A stretch of 35,266 nt of DNA, from the NCBI GenBank assembly GCA_018061865.1, contig JAGOTH010000007.1, forward strand, positions 1 to 35,266, in the 5' to 3' direction. Position 1 is the first letter of the stretch; each line of letters opens with the position of its first letter. Shown one piece after another: positions 13,701 to 22,441 of this stretch. The DNA is from Minisyncoccota bacterium. Its GTDB lineage: Bacteria > Patescibacteriota > Minisyncoccia > Phycocordibacterales > UBA9973. The translations under genes and the position numbers were made by a program. Below the pieces are notes generated by a model. It was not told where the DNA came from. It saw only the letters and a program-made list of their open reading frames with translations, and did not search any database.

Positions 13701-15188
13701 TTATTCCACCTCTTCCCAGCCGATTGTTTGATACTTGTCAGAAGTTAAAGGGAAAGATGGTGGCGGGGCGTATAGAAGGTTGGCATCATATATGATAACT
13801 CTCTCGTCATAACCGTTTCCGTCAGTATAAGCGAACCCATATCTTTGGTTCGTAGCGATCATCCCATAAAGAGTTATTGTGGTTTTGGCTGAATGAGTAC
13901 AACCTCCATAGTAATACCTTCCAGCTCTACCATTTTGGGCAATAAGAGCGGCGTCGATACGCAAACTATCATCAGATACCATTCCAACATTAAAATCCTT
14001 TTGTGAAATAAGACCAATCACATCAGAACCGTCATAATTGGTATACAACAAATCATTGTTAACAGTTATGCTTTTTCTAGTGCTTGGAGTATCTGGGAAT
14101 CTTCCAGCGGCAATTGTTAGCCTAGCCCCATCTATTCGCCCTTCTACCCAAACATCGTCTTCCAAGAAAATTAAACCGTTTGAAGGAAACGAGTAGTTCC
14201 CGAGCAGAGTTCTTCCGTTTGAACGAACACTCCAAGTTCCCCAACCAGTCTGACTCTGTGAATTATTACAACTACCAGCTGCAGTGAAGTTGGTGACTCG
14301 ATAAAGATCGTATGTATCGTTGGTCTTTAAGATTATTAAATATCCAAGTCCTCCAGATGCCCCGTAATACTGACCGCTGGATTGAGCACTAGTCTTTATT
14401 GCGGACAAATCAGAAGTGATACCAGCAAAATCAACAGTAGGAACAGGAAACTCCCTTCCCGCAACAAAAACATCCGGCCTTTCGTTTGGAGCAGAAGGAG
14501 GAGGAACTTCAGAAGATAAGTAGGCATCACTTACGCCAGTTGAAGGAGGGACTCTAACATGGGTATGTACGCCATACTCCAGCTTTTCTGCGCCAGTATC
14601 ATCGTGATCTGGATCATCATAAGAAGATCGCGCCGAGGTTATCAAGTTATACGCTATTCCATCGAAACGGATTCCTCCATTGGAATGAAGTGGTCCATAA
14701 GTTATAGTTCCCTCTCCAAATCTCATATCAGCATTGGCAACAACTGCAAACTTGGCAAACGAAGGTATTGCCAACTGAGTCTTTATTCTTCTTGTAACGG
14801 CAGGATCAGCATCAACATGTCCACTTGATTTAACAATAACCAAAGTGGATCCAGTTGTGGGTGGTGTTATTTCTAGGTCAAAGTAACCAATTCTTTCCCC
14901 ATCTTTGTTATAAAATATATGAGTAAATGGACCAGAGCTAGTTGTAGAACCATCTCTAAAATCAGTAGACGAATGGGCCAGATGCCATCGATAATAATCA
15001 ACTCCCGCCTCTGCAATCTGGAAAGCCTGCTCTCTGTAAACCAGCCTTTTTGAAACTTTCAAACTCGAAGCGGCCCAACCAATGAAACCAAGTGAAACCA
15101 TTATTGCTAAACTAGAAAAAATAAAAACTGAAAGCAATATGGAGCCTTTGTTTTTTTTTATATTTTTACTATTGTTTAAAAAAATCAT
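13701..15188 (-). CDS. PilX-like pilus assembly/adhesin protein
   Basis: 495 residues. The N-terminus KKNKGSILLSVFIFSSLAIMVSLGF is a hydrophobic helix after a basic leader ending in Gly, like type IV pilin precursors, but it lacks the usual Glu at +5. The following AFQIAEAGVDYYRW motif is typical of PilX-type minor pilins. The remainder (about 100-495) is a beta-rich extracellular domain with many Ser, Thr, Gly and Tyr and a Cys-containing segment, with several aromatic loops. It probably forms part of the pilus tip. Start and upstream stop overlap as ATGA, so it is translated with the prepilin before it. Last gene of the pilus operon. Confidence 0.78.
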   Translation of the reverse strand: MIFLNNSKNIKKNKGSILLSVFIFSSLAIMVSLGFIGWAASSLKVSKRLVYREQAFQIAEAGVDYYRWHLAHSSTDFRDGSTTSSGPFTHIFYNKDGERIGYFDLEITPPTTGSTLVIVKSSGHVDADPAVTRRIKTQLAIPSFAKFAVVANADMRFGEGTITYGPLHSNGGIRFDGIAYNLITSARSSYDDPDHDDTGAEKLEYGVHTHVRVPPSTGVSDAYLSSEVPPPSAPNERPDVFVAGREFPVPTVDFAGITSDLSAIKTSAQSSGQYYGASGGLGYLIILKTNDTYDLYRVTNFTAAGSCNNSQSQTGWGTWSVRSNGRTLLGNYSFPSNGLIFLEDDVWVEGRIDGARLTIAAGRFPDTPSTRKSITVNNDLLYTNYDGSDVIGLISQKDFNVGMVSDDSLRIDAALIAQNGRAGRYYYGGCTHSAKTTITLYGMIATNQRYGFAYTDGNGYDERVIIYDANLLYAPPPSFPLTSDKYQTIGWEEVE

Positions 15189-15802
15189 AAGTTGTCTTTC
15201 AAATTTCTAAGAGATACTTGGGTCGAGACTGTCGTAGAAGAAATTGCGTCTGTCGCTATCGCATCAATTATAAATGTTATCTTTACTAATCTTATACTAT
15301 CAGTAGACATTGGATAAGTTAAGGGTGTTGATGTGCTAGAGCCAGTATAATTGGTGTCGTAATATTCAAATATTGCAGAACTTCCATTTCTAATTCCTGA
15401 AACAACGTCTGTTATTGATTCAGTTCCATAAACAGAAGGGTTCCCGCTTGCTGTTTTCACTCCCTTTTTTAAAGTTGTTCCAGAAAGGAAATATCTAACT
15501 CTTTCTGTTTTTGCATCTCCCGAAATATCAGAAAAGAAAACAAAACTGGATGTAGCCGCACTTTCTATTGCGTAAGCACCATTTGCCGCTGGAGACATGG
15601 ACCTAACTTCATTTGCCATTGGTCTTAATATTTTTCTAGCGTCATCTGCCAAATTTAATTCATTATTGAAAACTCTCGAAAAACCAACATAGTCTTTCTG
15701 AAATTTTCCTACAACCCCGACAAAAATTCCCAAAATTGCCAGCACGACGATAATTTCTGCCAAAGAATATCCCTTATTTAGGTTTTGCATTTTTTTAATC
15801 AT
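15185..15802 (-). CDS. Type IV prepilin-like protein
   Basis: 205 residues from the ATG at 15802. A short basic leader ends in NLNKG, followed by YSLAEIIVVLAILGIFVG: a class III signal peptide with cleavage after Gly and Glu at +5, for prepilin peptidase processing. The helix is followed by a small soluble domain with Ser/Thr-rich beta strands. The frame reaches 15835, but that start would extend into the upstream gene; ATG 15802 gives the ATGA overlap seen throughout this operon. Likely a minor pilin or pseudopilin. Confidence 0.82.
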   Translation of the reverse strand: MIKKMQNLNKGYSLAEIIVVLAILGIFVGVVGKFQKDYVGFSRVFNNELNLADDARKILRPMANEVRSMSPAANGAYAIESAATSSFVFFSDISGDAKTERVRYFLSGTTLKKGVKTASGNPSVYGTESITDVVSGIRNGSSAIFEYYDTNYTGSSTSTPLTYPMSTDSIRLVKITFIIDAIATDAISSTTVSTQVSLRNLKDNL

Positions 15803-17592
15803 GAGGGAGAAAGGGCTATTTCTAATTTCTGCCAAGAAGAATTGATTGTGTAGTTTGTTTGGACATAAGAGTCGTACCCAGACTTAGATATTGTAATTGT
15901 ATAGTCTCCCAATGAAAGTCCTCCAAAAGAAACTTGTCCAGGTGGGACACAAGAAGAAGTGAAAGTGAAAGAAGCGTCCGTAATATTGGAAGTTTCAGCT
16001 GAATCGGATGACTCAAGAAATACTTTATATCTAAAATATCTGTTGCCATTATTAGAAGAGTGAATGTCTTGATTACCAGCAAAATAATAACTACTTGTTG
16101 TCCCATCAGGTCCTGCAAAAGTCCAACCTGAGCTTGTGCTGTTAGAAGAGGCGACTTGAAACTTCACATCTGTATTTAGAGGCTGGCTAAGTGGCTCCCA
16201 GTATATATTAGAAAAGTTAGTTCCTGCCCCAACATCAAAAGTTGATGATATTAAGTTTCCATCTGAAACATAAGATCCCAAGACATCTCTTAATTTCAAA
16301 GATCCGATTGGACTGTCGTTTTCTATGTTTCCATCAGAAGAAGAATACTCATCTTCAATTGTAAAATCTTCCTGTCCCCCACCCCCTGACCAATCGGTCT
16401 GATTAATATAACCTCTTCCTGTTGTTTTGGTTTCATCAAAACCTGTTTTTACAAGCTGAACATCAACTCCTTCAAGCGGGAGGGCCGTAGACTGATCAGT
16501 TACAACCACCAAGAGGCGATTTGGATCTTTTGAGGCAACGATAACATCCATCGGCTGACTTGCTCCAGGTGTAAGACCCAGCGCAAGAAGAGGATTTGTT
16601 CCAATTAAGTCATATGATGAATCCGTAAGGGTCATATTGTATGTATCCCAATCAAGACTGCCTATCGTTATCTGCCCACTTCCATTACTTGTGTGATCAA
16701 CATCATATTTTAAAACATCCGGACCTGTACCTATGAGTTTAGATCCGAAAAGGTTGAAATCAATACCTCCAACAGCAGAACAAGTTTGTAGTTTTGTAGA
16801 AACAGAAATAGAACTAACTTCATCAATAGAAAATGACAGTTGTGTTATTTGTTGAGTTAAAACAGTTGCGTGTGGCTTAGAAGGATTCGGGTTACTAACA
16901 GCGCCAACAGGATATGTCCTGTCTGTACTGTATCCACTTTTTGTTACTGTTATCTGATATGTTTCTGTTGCTGGGGGCGCATCAACTATTGTGAGAGTTC
17001 CATCAATTCCTGTAACATCATTTATATTAATTGCTGGAGAGACAGAATTATTTACAATAGAAACATTTGCATCTGGAAGAGCAACTCCATCAGCATCAAA
17101 AACTTTTATTACCAGGGCTCCATTTGTAGAAGATGTTTCAAGGTTCTTAGGAGAAACTCTAGTGGAGAAAAAGACCGGAACAAAGTTCTGACATGAAGAA
17201 CAATTTACTTCCACCTCAACTAATTTAGCGTCAGCAGGAGAAAGGTCATTGGGGCTTCCACCAAGCGTTCCATCATATGGGTCATCATAATTTCTTATAG
17301 TTGTATTTATTGCAAAAGAAATTCCGTCGCGCACTAAAGACTCTGAAGAAGATATCTGTCCTGATGGTATTCCTCCGTAAGTTCCAATGCTGGCATATGG
17401 CATGTTTCTTATTATCTCAAATCTCTCATTAACAAGAGCCGTCGCAATCTCTCTTTCTTTGATAACGGAGATAACCCTTAAAACTCTGCTATAACCTCCA
17501 TAAACTGCCGCAGAAACTCCTACAAATATAGATATAGCGATAATTACCTCAATCAGTGTATATCCCTTGTTTTTTTTAAAAAGATTCTTCAT
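15799..17592 (-). CDS. Large prepilin-like protein with Ig/CarboxypepD_reg-type domains
   Basis: 597 residues from the ATG at 17592. Leader MKNLFKKNKG then YTLIEVIIAISIFVG, a canonical prepilin cleavage site with Glu at +5. Residues about 175-270 look like a carboxypeptidase-regulatory-like beta sandwich (VIKVFDADGVALPDANVSI, later GYSTDRTYPVG). A second such unit lies around 355-420 (LLVVVTDQSTALPLEGVDV) and a third at the C-terminus (SLGDYTITISKSGYDSY). A CxxC pair (NCSSCQ) is near 155. It is far longer than a normal pilin and probably a tip-located adhesin. One base separates it from the pilC stop codon, which argues against the start at 17667. Confidence 0.8.
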   Translation of the reverse strand: MKNLFKKNKGYTLIEVIIAISIFVGVSAAVYGGYSRVLRVISVIKEREIATALVNERFEIIRNMPYASIGTYGGIPSGQISSSESLVRDGISFAINTTIRNYDDPYDGTLGGSPNDLSPADAKLVEVEVNCSSCQNFVPVFFSTRVSPKNLETSSTNGALVIKVFDADGVALPDANVSIVNNSVSPAININDVTGIDGTLTIVDAPPATETYQITVTKSGYSTDRTYPVGAVSNPNPSKPHATVLTQQITQLSFSIDEVSSISVSTKLQTCSAVGGIDFNLFGSKLIGTGPDVLKYDVDHTSNGSGQITIGSLDWDTYNMTLTDSSYDLIGTNPLLALGLTPGASQPMDVIVASKDPNRLLVVVTDQSTALPLEGVDVQLVKTGFDETKTTGRGYINQTDWSGGGGQEDFTIEDEYSSSDGNIENDSPIGSLKLRDVLGSYVSDGNLISSTFDVGAGTNFSNIYWEPLSQPLNTDVKFQVASSNSTSSGWTFAGPDGTTSSYYFAGNQDIHSSNNGNRYFRYKVFLESSDSAETSNITDASFTFTSSCVPPGQVSFGGLSLGDYTITISKSGYDSYVQTNYTINSSWQKLEIALSPS

Positions 17593-17593
17593 C

Positions 17594-18817
17594 TTACTGA
17601 ATTGAATCCATAATAGAATAAAGAGGAGACAACATCGAAACAGCAAAGAATCCAACAGCTGCTCCAATAAAAAGCATTAAAACAGGTTCAATAATAGTAG
17701 AGAGATCTTTTGTTTTCCCCTCAATCTCACTTTCATAAAACTCAGCTATATCTAAAAACATTTTTGATAGCTCTCCTGTTTCTTCTCCAACTTCCGCCAT
17801 TTCTCCAACCATAACAGGATAAAGTTTCGGATATTTTTTTATAGTCTCAGAAATTGGGATTCCTTTTTGAACAGAAATTAGGGCTTCGTCCAAGACTTTT
17901 TTGTAATGAATATTTTGAACAACATCTTTAGTTATTTCAATAGCTCTAGTTATCTCTACCCCCGCCCCCATCAAAGAAGCCAGAGTTCTGGTTGTTCTTG
18001 CTGCATTTATCTGAACAGCAATACCTCCAATAACAGGAAGTCGGAGTATTACTTTATCAATAATAGGAGCTAATCTTCTGGACCGAAGGGCTAGAACTAT
18101 TCCCGAAAAAAAAGAAATCAAGATTCCGACAGCTAAAAGAAAGTGGTTTGAGAAGAAATCACTTATAGAAATAACAATTTGAGTGCTGGCTGGAAGTTCC
18201 ACATTCAACTCTTTGAAAGTTCCAGCTAAAGTTGGCACAACAAAGGTCATCATAAGAATTCCAACAATAACAATTGCAATCATAATAACTGATGGGTACA
18301 TCATTGCCCCCTTAACTTTCTTCTTTAAGTTATAAGATTTCTCCAAGTTAACAGATATTTCTTTTAGCGTATTCGGTAGCCCTCCAGACTCTTCTCCTGC
18401 TCTCACCATTGAAACAAAGAGTGACTGAAAGACATTGGGGTATTTTTGCATTCCACCAGAGAGTGTTCCACCTTTATCTATCTCGGCAATCATTCCAGTA
18501 AGAACACTCTTCATGGTCGGATTGTTAGATTGCTTCTGCAAAACCTCCAAAGCTCTATAAAGAGAGAGTCCCGCTGCCAACATCCCCGCCAAGTTCCGGG
18601 CAAACATTATTTTCTGAGAAAGCTTTACCTTGTTTAAAAAGGGTAAATTATTCAAAAAAGAAATTCCTCTATTTTTAGGCTTATTTCCTTCCTTTATGGA
18701 AACCGGGGTGTTTCCTTCATCTCGAATTTTTTTAGCTGCATCAAATTTGTTTTCCGCCTCGATCATCCCCTCAATCAAGGTTCCAACTTTTGTTTGTGCT
18801 TTGTAAATGAAATTCAT
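17594..18817 (-). CDS. pilC: Type IV pilus inner-membrane platform protein PilC
   Basis: 407 residues, the normal length. An N-terminal cytoplasmic segment with YKAQTKVGTLIEGMIEAENKFDAAKKI, then two type II secretion F domains, each with a membrane helix (the first near 170-190 and the last at the C-terminus, LMLFIGAAVGFFAVSMLSPLY). The repeated MVRAGEESGGLP and MAEVGEETGEL motifs are diagnostic of PilC/GspF. It couples the PilB ATPase to pilin polymerisation. It starts six bases after the pilB stop codon. Confidence 0.93.
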   Translation of the reverse strand: MNFIYKAQTKVGTLIEGMIEAENKFDAAKKIRDEGNTPVSIKEGNKPKNRGISFLNNLPFLNKVKLSQKIMFARNLAGMLAAGLSLYRALEVLQKQSNNPTMKSVLTGMIAEIDKGGTLSGGMQKYPNVFQSLFVSMVRAGEESGGLPNTLKEISVNLEKSYNLKKKVKGAMMYPSVIMIAIVIVGILMMTFVVPTLAGTFKELNVELPASTQIVISISDFFSNHFLLAVGILISFFSGIVLALRSRRLAPIIDKVILRLPVIGGIAVQINAARTTRTLASLMGAGVEITRAIEITKDVVQNIHYKKVLDEALISVQKGIPISETIKKYPKLYPVMVGEMAEVGEETGELSKMFLDIAEFYESEIEGKTKDLSTIIEPVLMLFIGAAVGFFAVSMLSPLYSIMDSIQ

Positions 18818-18823
18818 AAAAAA

Positions 18824-20578
18824 TTATTCTGAAACAACACGCAGAACTTCTTCTGTGGTAGTAAGTCCGAGCACTGCCTGATAAATTCCATCTTCAAGCA
18901 TTGTCATCATTCCTTCTTTCTTTGCCTGTTCTTCTATTTCGTCTCCAGATGCTCCCTTCAAAACCAATTCTTTTATAGCAGGTGACATAACCATCACTTC
19001 GTGAATTCCAACTCGGCCACTATATCCACTTTCGCAATCTACACTTTTCTTCTCTCTGTAAAAAGGAATCTCTTCCCATTTGGCATCTTCTGAAAGAACC
19101 TTTTCTTCTTTAAGAAGTTTCAACATTCTATCTAGATCAATTATTTTTTCTAAAGCAGAAAGTTCAGCTTTATTTAAAAAATATTTTTCTTTTGTATTAC
19201 AAAGTTTTCGTACAAGTCTCTGCGCAATAACAGTCTTCACAGTAGAAACGATAAGAAATGGTTCAACTCCCATATCTATCATTCTTGGAACCACTCCGGC
19301 GGCTGAGTTCGTGTGTATAGTTGATAGAACCAAGTGTCCCGTAAGGGACGCATTAACACCCAGAGCGGCTGTTTCTCCGTCTCGAATCTCTCCCACCATG
19401 ATAATATCTGGGTCTTGTCTAAGAAGAGTTCGAAGTCCATTCGCAAAAGTAAGCCCAATCTCACTTTTTACTTGAGTTTGGTTAACTCTTGGCATTTGAT
19501 ACTCAATCGGATCTTCAACAGTAGAAATATTCACTTCCGGAGTATTCAAAATATCTAACATCGTATAAAGAGTTGTTGTTTTTCCGCTTCCGGTTGGACC
19601 TGACGCGAGTAACATTCCTGTTTTTTGTTTCATTCCTTCGTGAATTCTCTCAAGTGCTAACCCGTGGAATCCGAGACCTTCGAGAGTAAATCCCCTACTG
19701 CTTTCTTTCAAAATACGAATAACAACTTTTTCTCCAAAATAAACAGGTAGGGTTGAGACACGAAAAGAAACCCTCTGATCATCTTGGGAAATTTTAAATC
19801 TTCCATCCTGAGGCAATCTCTTTTCGTCCAATTTTAAACCAGAAAGAACCTTTATTCTTGCAGTAATTGCTGGAGCAGAATCTTTTGGCAAAATCATCGC
19901 ATCTCGCAAAATTCCATCAATTCTGTATCGAACAAAAAGTTCTGTCTCTCCGGGTTCGATGTGAATGTCAGAAGCGTTTTGTAAAATAGCGTGAGAGACC
20001 AAAGTATCAACAATCTGAACAACCGGAAGGTCTTCGGCTAGCGCCTTAAGCTCTTTTTCTGTTTGAGCAGTATCTCCTCCAGCCTCACTTATTGTTTTAA
20101 GTGTTGCGGTTTCCTTTTGAATTATCGAGTCGAACTCAGCCTTCAGACTTCTTCTGTATTGAGCAAGAGCTGTTTTTATAGACTCTCCATCGGTTAGTCT
20201 TGGTAAAATCTTGAGCTCAACTTTCTTCTTAACAGAATCAATAACTGGCAAGTCATCGAAATCAAGCATTGCCACTTCAAGGCCCTTATCGGTTTTATTG
20301 TAAGCAATGATATTGTGGTTTCTGGCAATTGGCTCTGGAATGAGAGACAAGACATCCGAACTGATCTTTTGCCCAATTAAAGAAACAAAAGGAATACCTA
20401 AAACATAAGCTTCCATTCTTTTCAAATCGGAGTCTTTAAGTTTTCCTTCTGAAACCAAAATATCTCCGAGGCTTCTACCCGAAGAGGAGGCTTCTTTTAC
20501 TGCACTGTTTAAATCCGTTTTAGAAATTAATCCAGAGTCAGAAATAAATTTTTCTAGTTGCTTTAAAGCAATCTGCAT
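18824..20578 (-). CDS. pilB: Type IV pilus extension ATPase PilB
   Basis: 584 residues. N-terminal MshEN-type domain (about 1-140), linker helix, then the secretion ATPase domain with Walker A GPTGSGKTTTLY, Asp box, VEDPIEYQ and Walker B (RQDPDIIMVGEIRD), His box (TGHLVLSTIHTNSA). It drives pilus assembly. The usual four-cysteine zinc site is reduced to two (RKLCNTKEKY and SVDCESGYSGR), so zinc binding is probably lost. No retraction ATPase PilT, PilD peptidase or PilMNO is seen in this window. First gene of the pilus operon, with TATAAT ending seven bases before the ATG. Confidence 0.93.
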   Translation of the reverse strand: MQIALKQLEKFISDSGLISKTDLNSAVKEASSSGRSLGDILVSEGKLKDSDLKRMEAYVLGIPFVSLIGQKISSDVLSLIPEPIARNHNIIAYNKTDKGLEVAMLDFDDLPVIDSVKKKVELKILPRLTDGESIKTALAQYRRSLKAEFDSIIQKETATLKTISEAGGDTAQTEKELKALAEDLPVVQIVDTLVSHAILQNASDIHIEPGETELFVRYRIDGILRDAMILPKDSAPAITARIKVLSGLKLDEKRLPQDGRFKISQDDQRVSFRVSTLPVYFGEKVVIRILKESSRGFTLEGLGFHGLALERIHEGMKQKTGMLLASGPTGSGKTTTLYTMLDILNTPEVNISTVEDPIEYQMPRVNQTQVKSEIGLTFANGLRTLLRQDPDIIMVGEIRDGETAALGVNASLTGHLVLSTIHTNSAAGVVPRMIDMGVEPFLIVSTVKTVIAQRLVRKLCNTKEKYFLNKAELSALEKIIDLDRMLKLLKEEKVLSEDAKWEEIPFYREKKSVDCESGYSGRVGIHEVMVMSPAIKELVLKGASGDEIEEQAKKEGMMTMLEDGIYQAVLGLTTTEEVLRVVSE

Positions 20579-20584
20579 AGAAAT

Positions 20585-20590
20585 ATTATA
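20585..20590 (-). promoter_or_regulatory. -10 box of the pilus operon (leaderless)
   Basis: Minus-strand TATAAT ending at 20585, exactly seven bases before the A of the pilB ATG at 20578. No convincing -35. Confidence 0.5.
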
Positions 20591-20638
20591 ACTTTATTCG
20601 CGGTTCTCTGCGAATTTTTTGTTAACAATATATTCTTT

Positions 20639-22309
20639 TTAGATCAAAGAAATCTGTTTTTTTATTCTTCTCTTTGTCTCTTCTACGCCGATAGTCTCGA
20701 TTATTAAAAATAAGTCTGGAGTATTGGCTCTCAGTGTCAGCGATTTTCTTAAAATCATAGCAAAATCACCAAATTGTCCTTTAAAATTGTCTGGATTTTC
20801 TTTAAAGCTCTTAGCGTCACGAGCAAAACCGTATTTTGAAGCAATTTCTCTCATTTCCAAAATCCAACCGTCTTTACCCAAGTCCACATTTGCAATTTGA
20901 TCCATATTTTCTGTAAGAATATTCTTCACTAAATCTTTTTTATCCTCAAAAATTTCAGAACTACCTAAATTATCAACTTCTTCGTCAAATAAATCTGAGA
21001 AAAAGTACTTAGTCATTTCAAAGACATCATCAAAGCAGGCGAAGTCTTTTCTGGATTTTTCTCCACCTCTTTCAATACTAAATATTCTTTTAGAATAATT
21101 AGTATCTCCATTGAAAATGGTTGCCACTTCTTTGTTGTATTTTTCTGCCCATTCTATAAATAACCCAAAAAACTTGTCTGTATCATATCGAGCCAAAACC
21201 TCTTTACCAACAAATTCCAACTTTTTCATATCAAAAAGCGCTCCACTCTTAGACATTTTGCTTATTTCAAAAGGAAATTCTTTAAGGTCTTTGTCTTTAT
21301 TCTCCTTTCTCCATGGTTCAAAAGATGAATTCGCAATATTAAGTAGATACTCAGTTATTGCTTCAACTGAAAATCCTTTTTGCATATAAAATTCCACACT
21401 AGCCTCCGGATCTTTTCTTTTAGAGAGCTTTCTCTTTCCTTCACCATCCATCTTCATAATTGGAGAAATATGCGCATAACGAGGAGTATCAAATTCCATA
21501 AAAGAAAACAATTCTAAGTGCGTTGGTAGAGAAGATATCCATTCGTCAGAGCGAATCACATCAGTTACTCTCATAAATCTATCATCCATAACATGCGCGA
21601 AGTGATAAGTAGGCAAACCATTTCTCTTTAAAATAATTTCATCTCTATCATTCTCGGTTACTTTTATCATTCCTCGGAGCATGTCTTTAAATTCTGATTG
21701 GTTCTCGTGAGAACCTTTTGAGCGCATTCGAATTACAAATTCTTTCCCCGACTTTATTTTTTCAGATATTTCTTCCTCAGAAAGATTTCTACAAGTTCTC
21801 CACTGCCCCCAATATCCAGTTCTTACTTTTGACTCTTCTTGAATTTTTCTTTTAGCATCTAATTCATCCTCTGTACAAAAGCAAGGGTATGCCAACCCTT
21901 TAGCCAAAAGGTCTCTAACCCCAGTGGCATATATTTCTTTTCTGTCACTTTGTCTATACGGTCCATAATCACCCATGTCTTTACCTGAAGACAAAACTCC
22001 TTCATCGTAATTTATTTTAAAATGAGAAAGGCCTTCAACTATAAGATCTTCAGCTCCTTCTTGTTTTCTTTTATCGTCAGTATCTTCAATTCTTAAAATA
22101 AACACTCCATTAGACTGGTGTGCCATCCTTTCTGACACCAACCCTGTCAAAATACCTCCAATATGCAAAAATCCAGTAGGGCTTGGAGCAAAACGAGTGA
22201 CTTTTGACCCTTCTTTTAGACCTCTTGGGGGAAATTTTGTCTCCAATTCAGACACAGAAAGCCCCATATCTGGGACCAGAGAATCAATTAGTTCCTTTGA
22301 ATAGTTCAT
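20639..22309 (-). CDS. gltX: Glutamyl-tRNA synthetase
   Basis: 556 residues from the ATG at 22309. FAPSPTGFLHIGG (HIGH motif about 49-52), IEDTDDKR, the zinc-type segment CFCTEDELD followed by WRTCR, and KRKLSKRKD (KMSKS-like) identify a class I glutamyl-tRNA synthetase; the C-terminal anticodon-binding region follows. It charges tRNA-Glu, and in bacteria without GlnRS also tRNA-Gln. A GTG at 22327 extends the frame, but a TGATAAAGT element at 22326-22318 covers it and predicts a start near 22311, so I prefer the ATG. Divergent from the T9SS-tagged gene. Confidence 0.94.
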   Translation of the reverse strand: MNYSKELIDSLVPDMGLSVSELETKFPPRGLKEGSKVTRFAPSPTGFLHIGGILTGLVSERMAHQSNGVFILRIEDTDDKRKQEGAEDLIVEGLSHFKINYDEGVLSSGKDMGDYGPYRQSDRKEIYATGVRDLLAKGLAYPCFCTEDELDAKRKIQEESKVRTGYWGQWRTCRNLSEEEISEKIKSGKEFVIRMRSKGSHENQSEFKDMLRGMIKVTENDRDEIILKRNGLPTYHFAHVMDDRFMRVTDVIRSDEWISSLPTHLELFSFMEFDTPRYAHISPIMKMDGEGKRKLSKRKDPEASVEFYMQKGFSVEAITEYLLNIANSSFEPWRKENKDKDLKEFPFEISKMSKSGALFDMKKLEFVGKEVLARYDTDKFFGLFIEWAEKYNKEVATIFNGDTNYSKRIFSIERGGEKSRKDFACFDDVFEMTKYFFSDLFDEEVDNLGSSEIFEDKKDLVKNILTENMDQIANVDLGKDGWILEMREIASKYGFARDAKSFKENPDNFKGQFGDFAMILRKSLTLRANTPDLFLIIETIGVEETKRRIKKQISLI

Positions 22310-22317
22310 TATATATG

Positions 22318-22326
22318 ACTTTATCA
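22318..22326 (-). promoter_or_regulatory. Extended -10 promoter of gltX
   Basis: Minus-strand TGATAAAGT, predicted start about two bases before the ATG at 22309, thus nearly leaderless. Confidence 0.35.
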
Positions 22327-22397
22327 CGAGAAAAGCCTTAAAACTAGGGTTTTTCTTATAAACAGCTTATACACACTCGAGCTCGACTACCCTTGAC

Positions 22398-22426
22398 TTG
22401 ACAAGCTTTATAATGTTTAATGTAAT
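22398..22426 (+). promoter_or_regulatory. Promoter of the T9SS-tagged protein gene
   Basis: TTGACA (22398-22403), 17-base spacer, TGTAAT (22421-22426), predicted leader about 9 bases. A perfect TATAAT (22409-22414) also lies in the spacer. This is a sigma-70-type promoter and not the TTTG/TAnnTTTG type of Bacteroidota. Confidence 0.6.
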
Positions 22427-22441
22427 CAAAGCATATTAAAA

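Noticed and set aside
22310-22327. GTG start of gltX at 22327
   Set aside because: It would lie inside the probable -10 element at 22318-22326; the ATG at 22309 keeps all conserved sequence.
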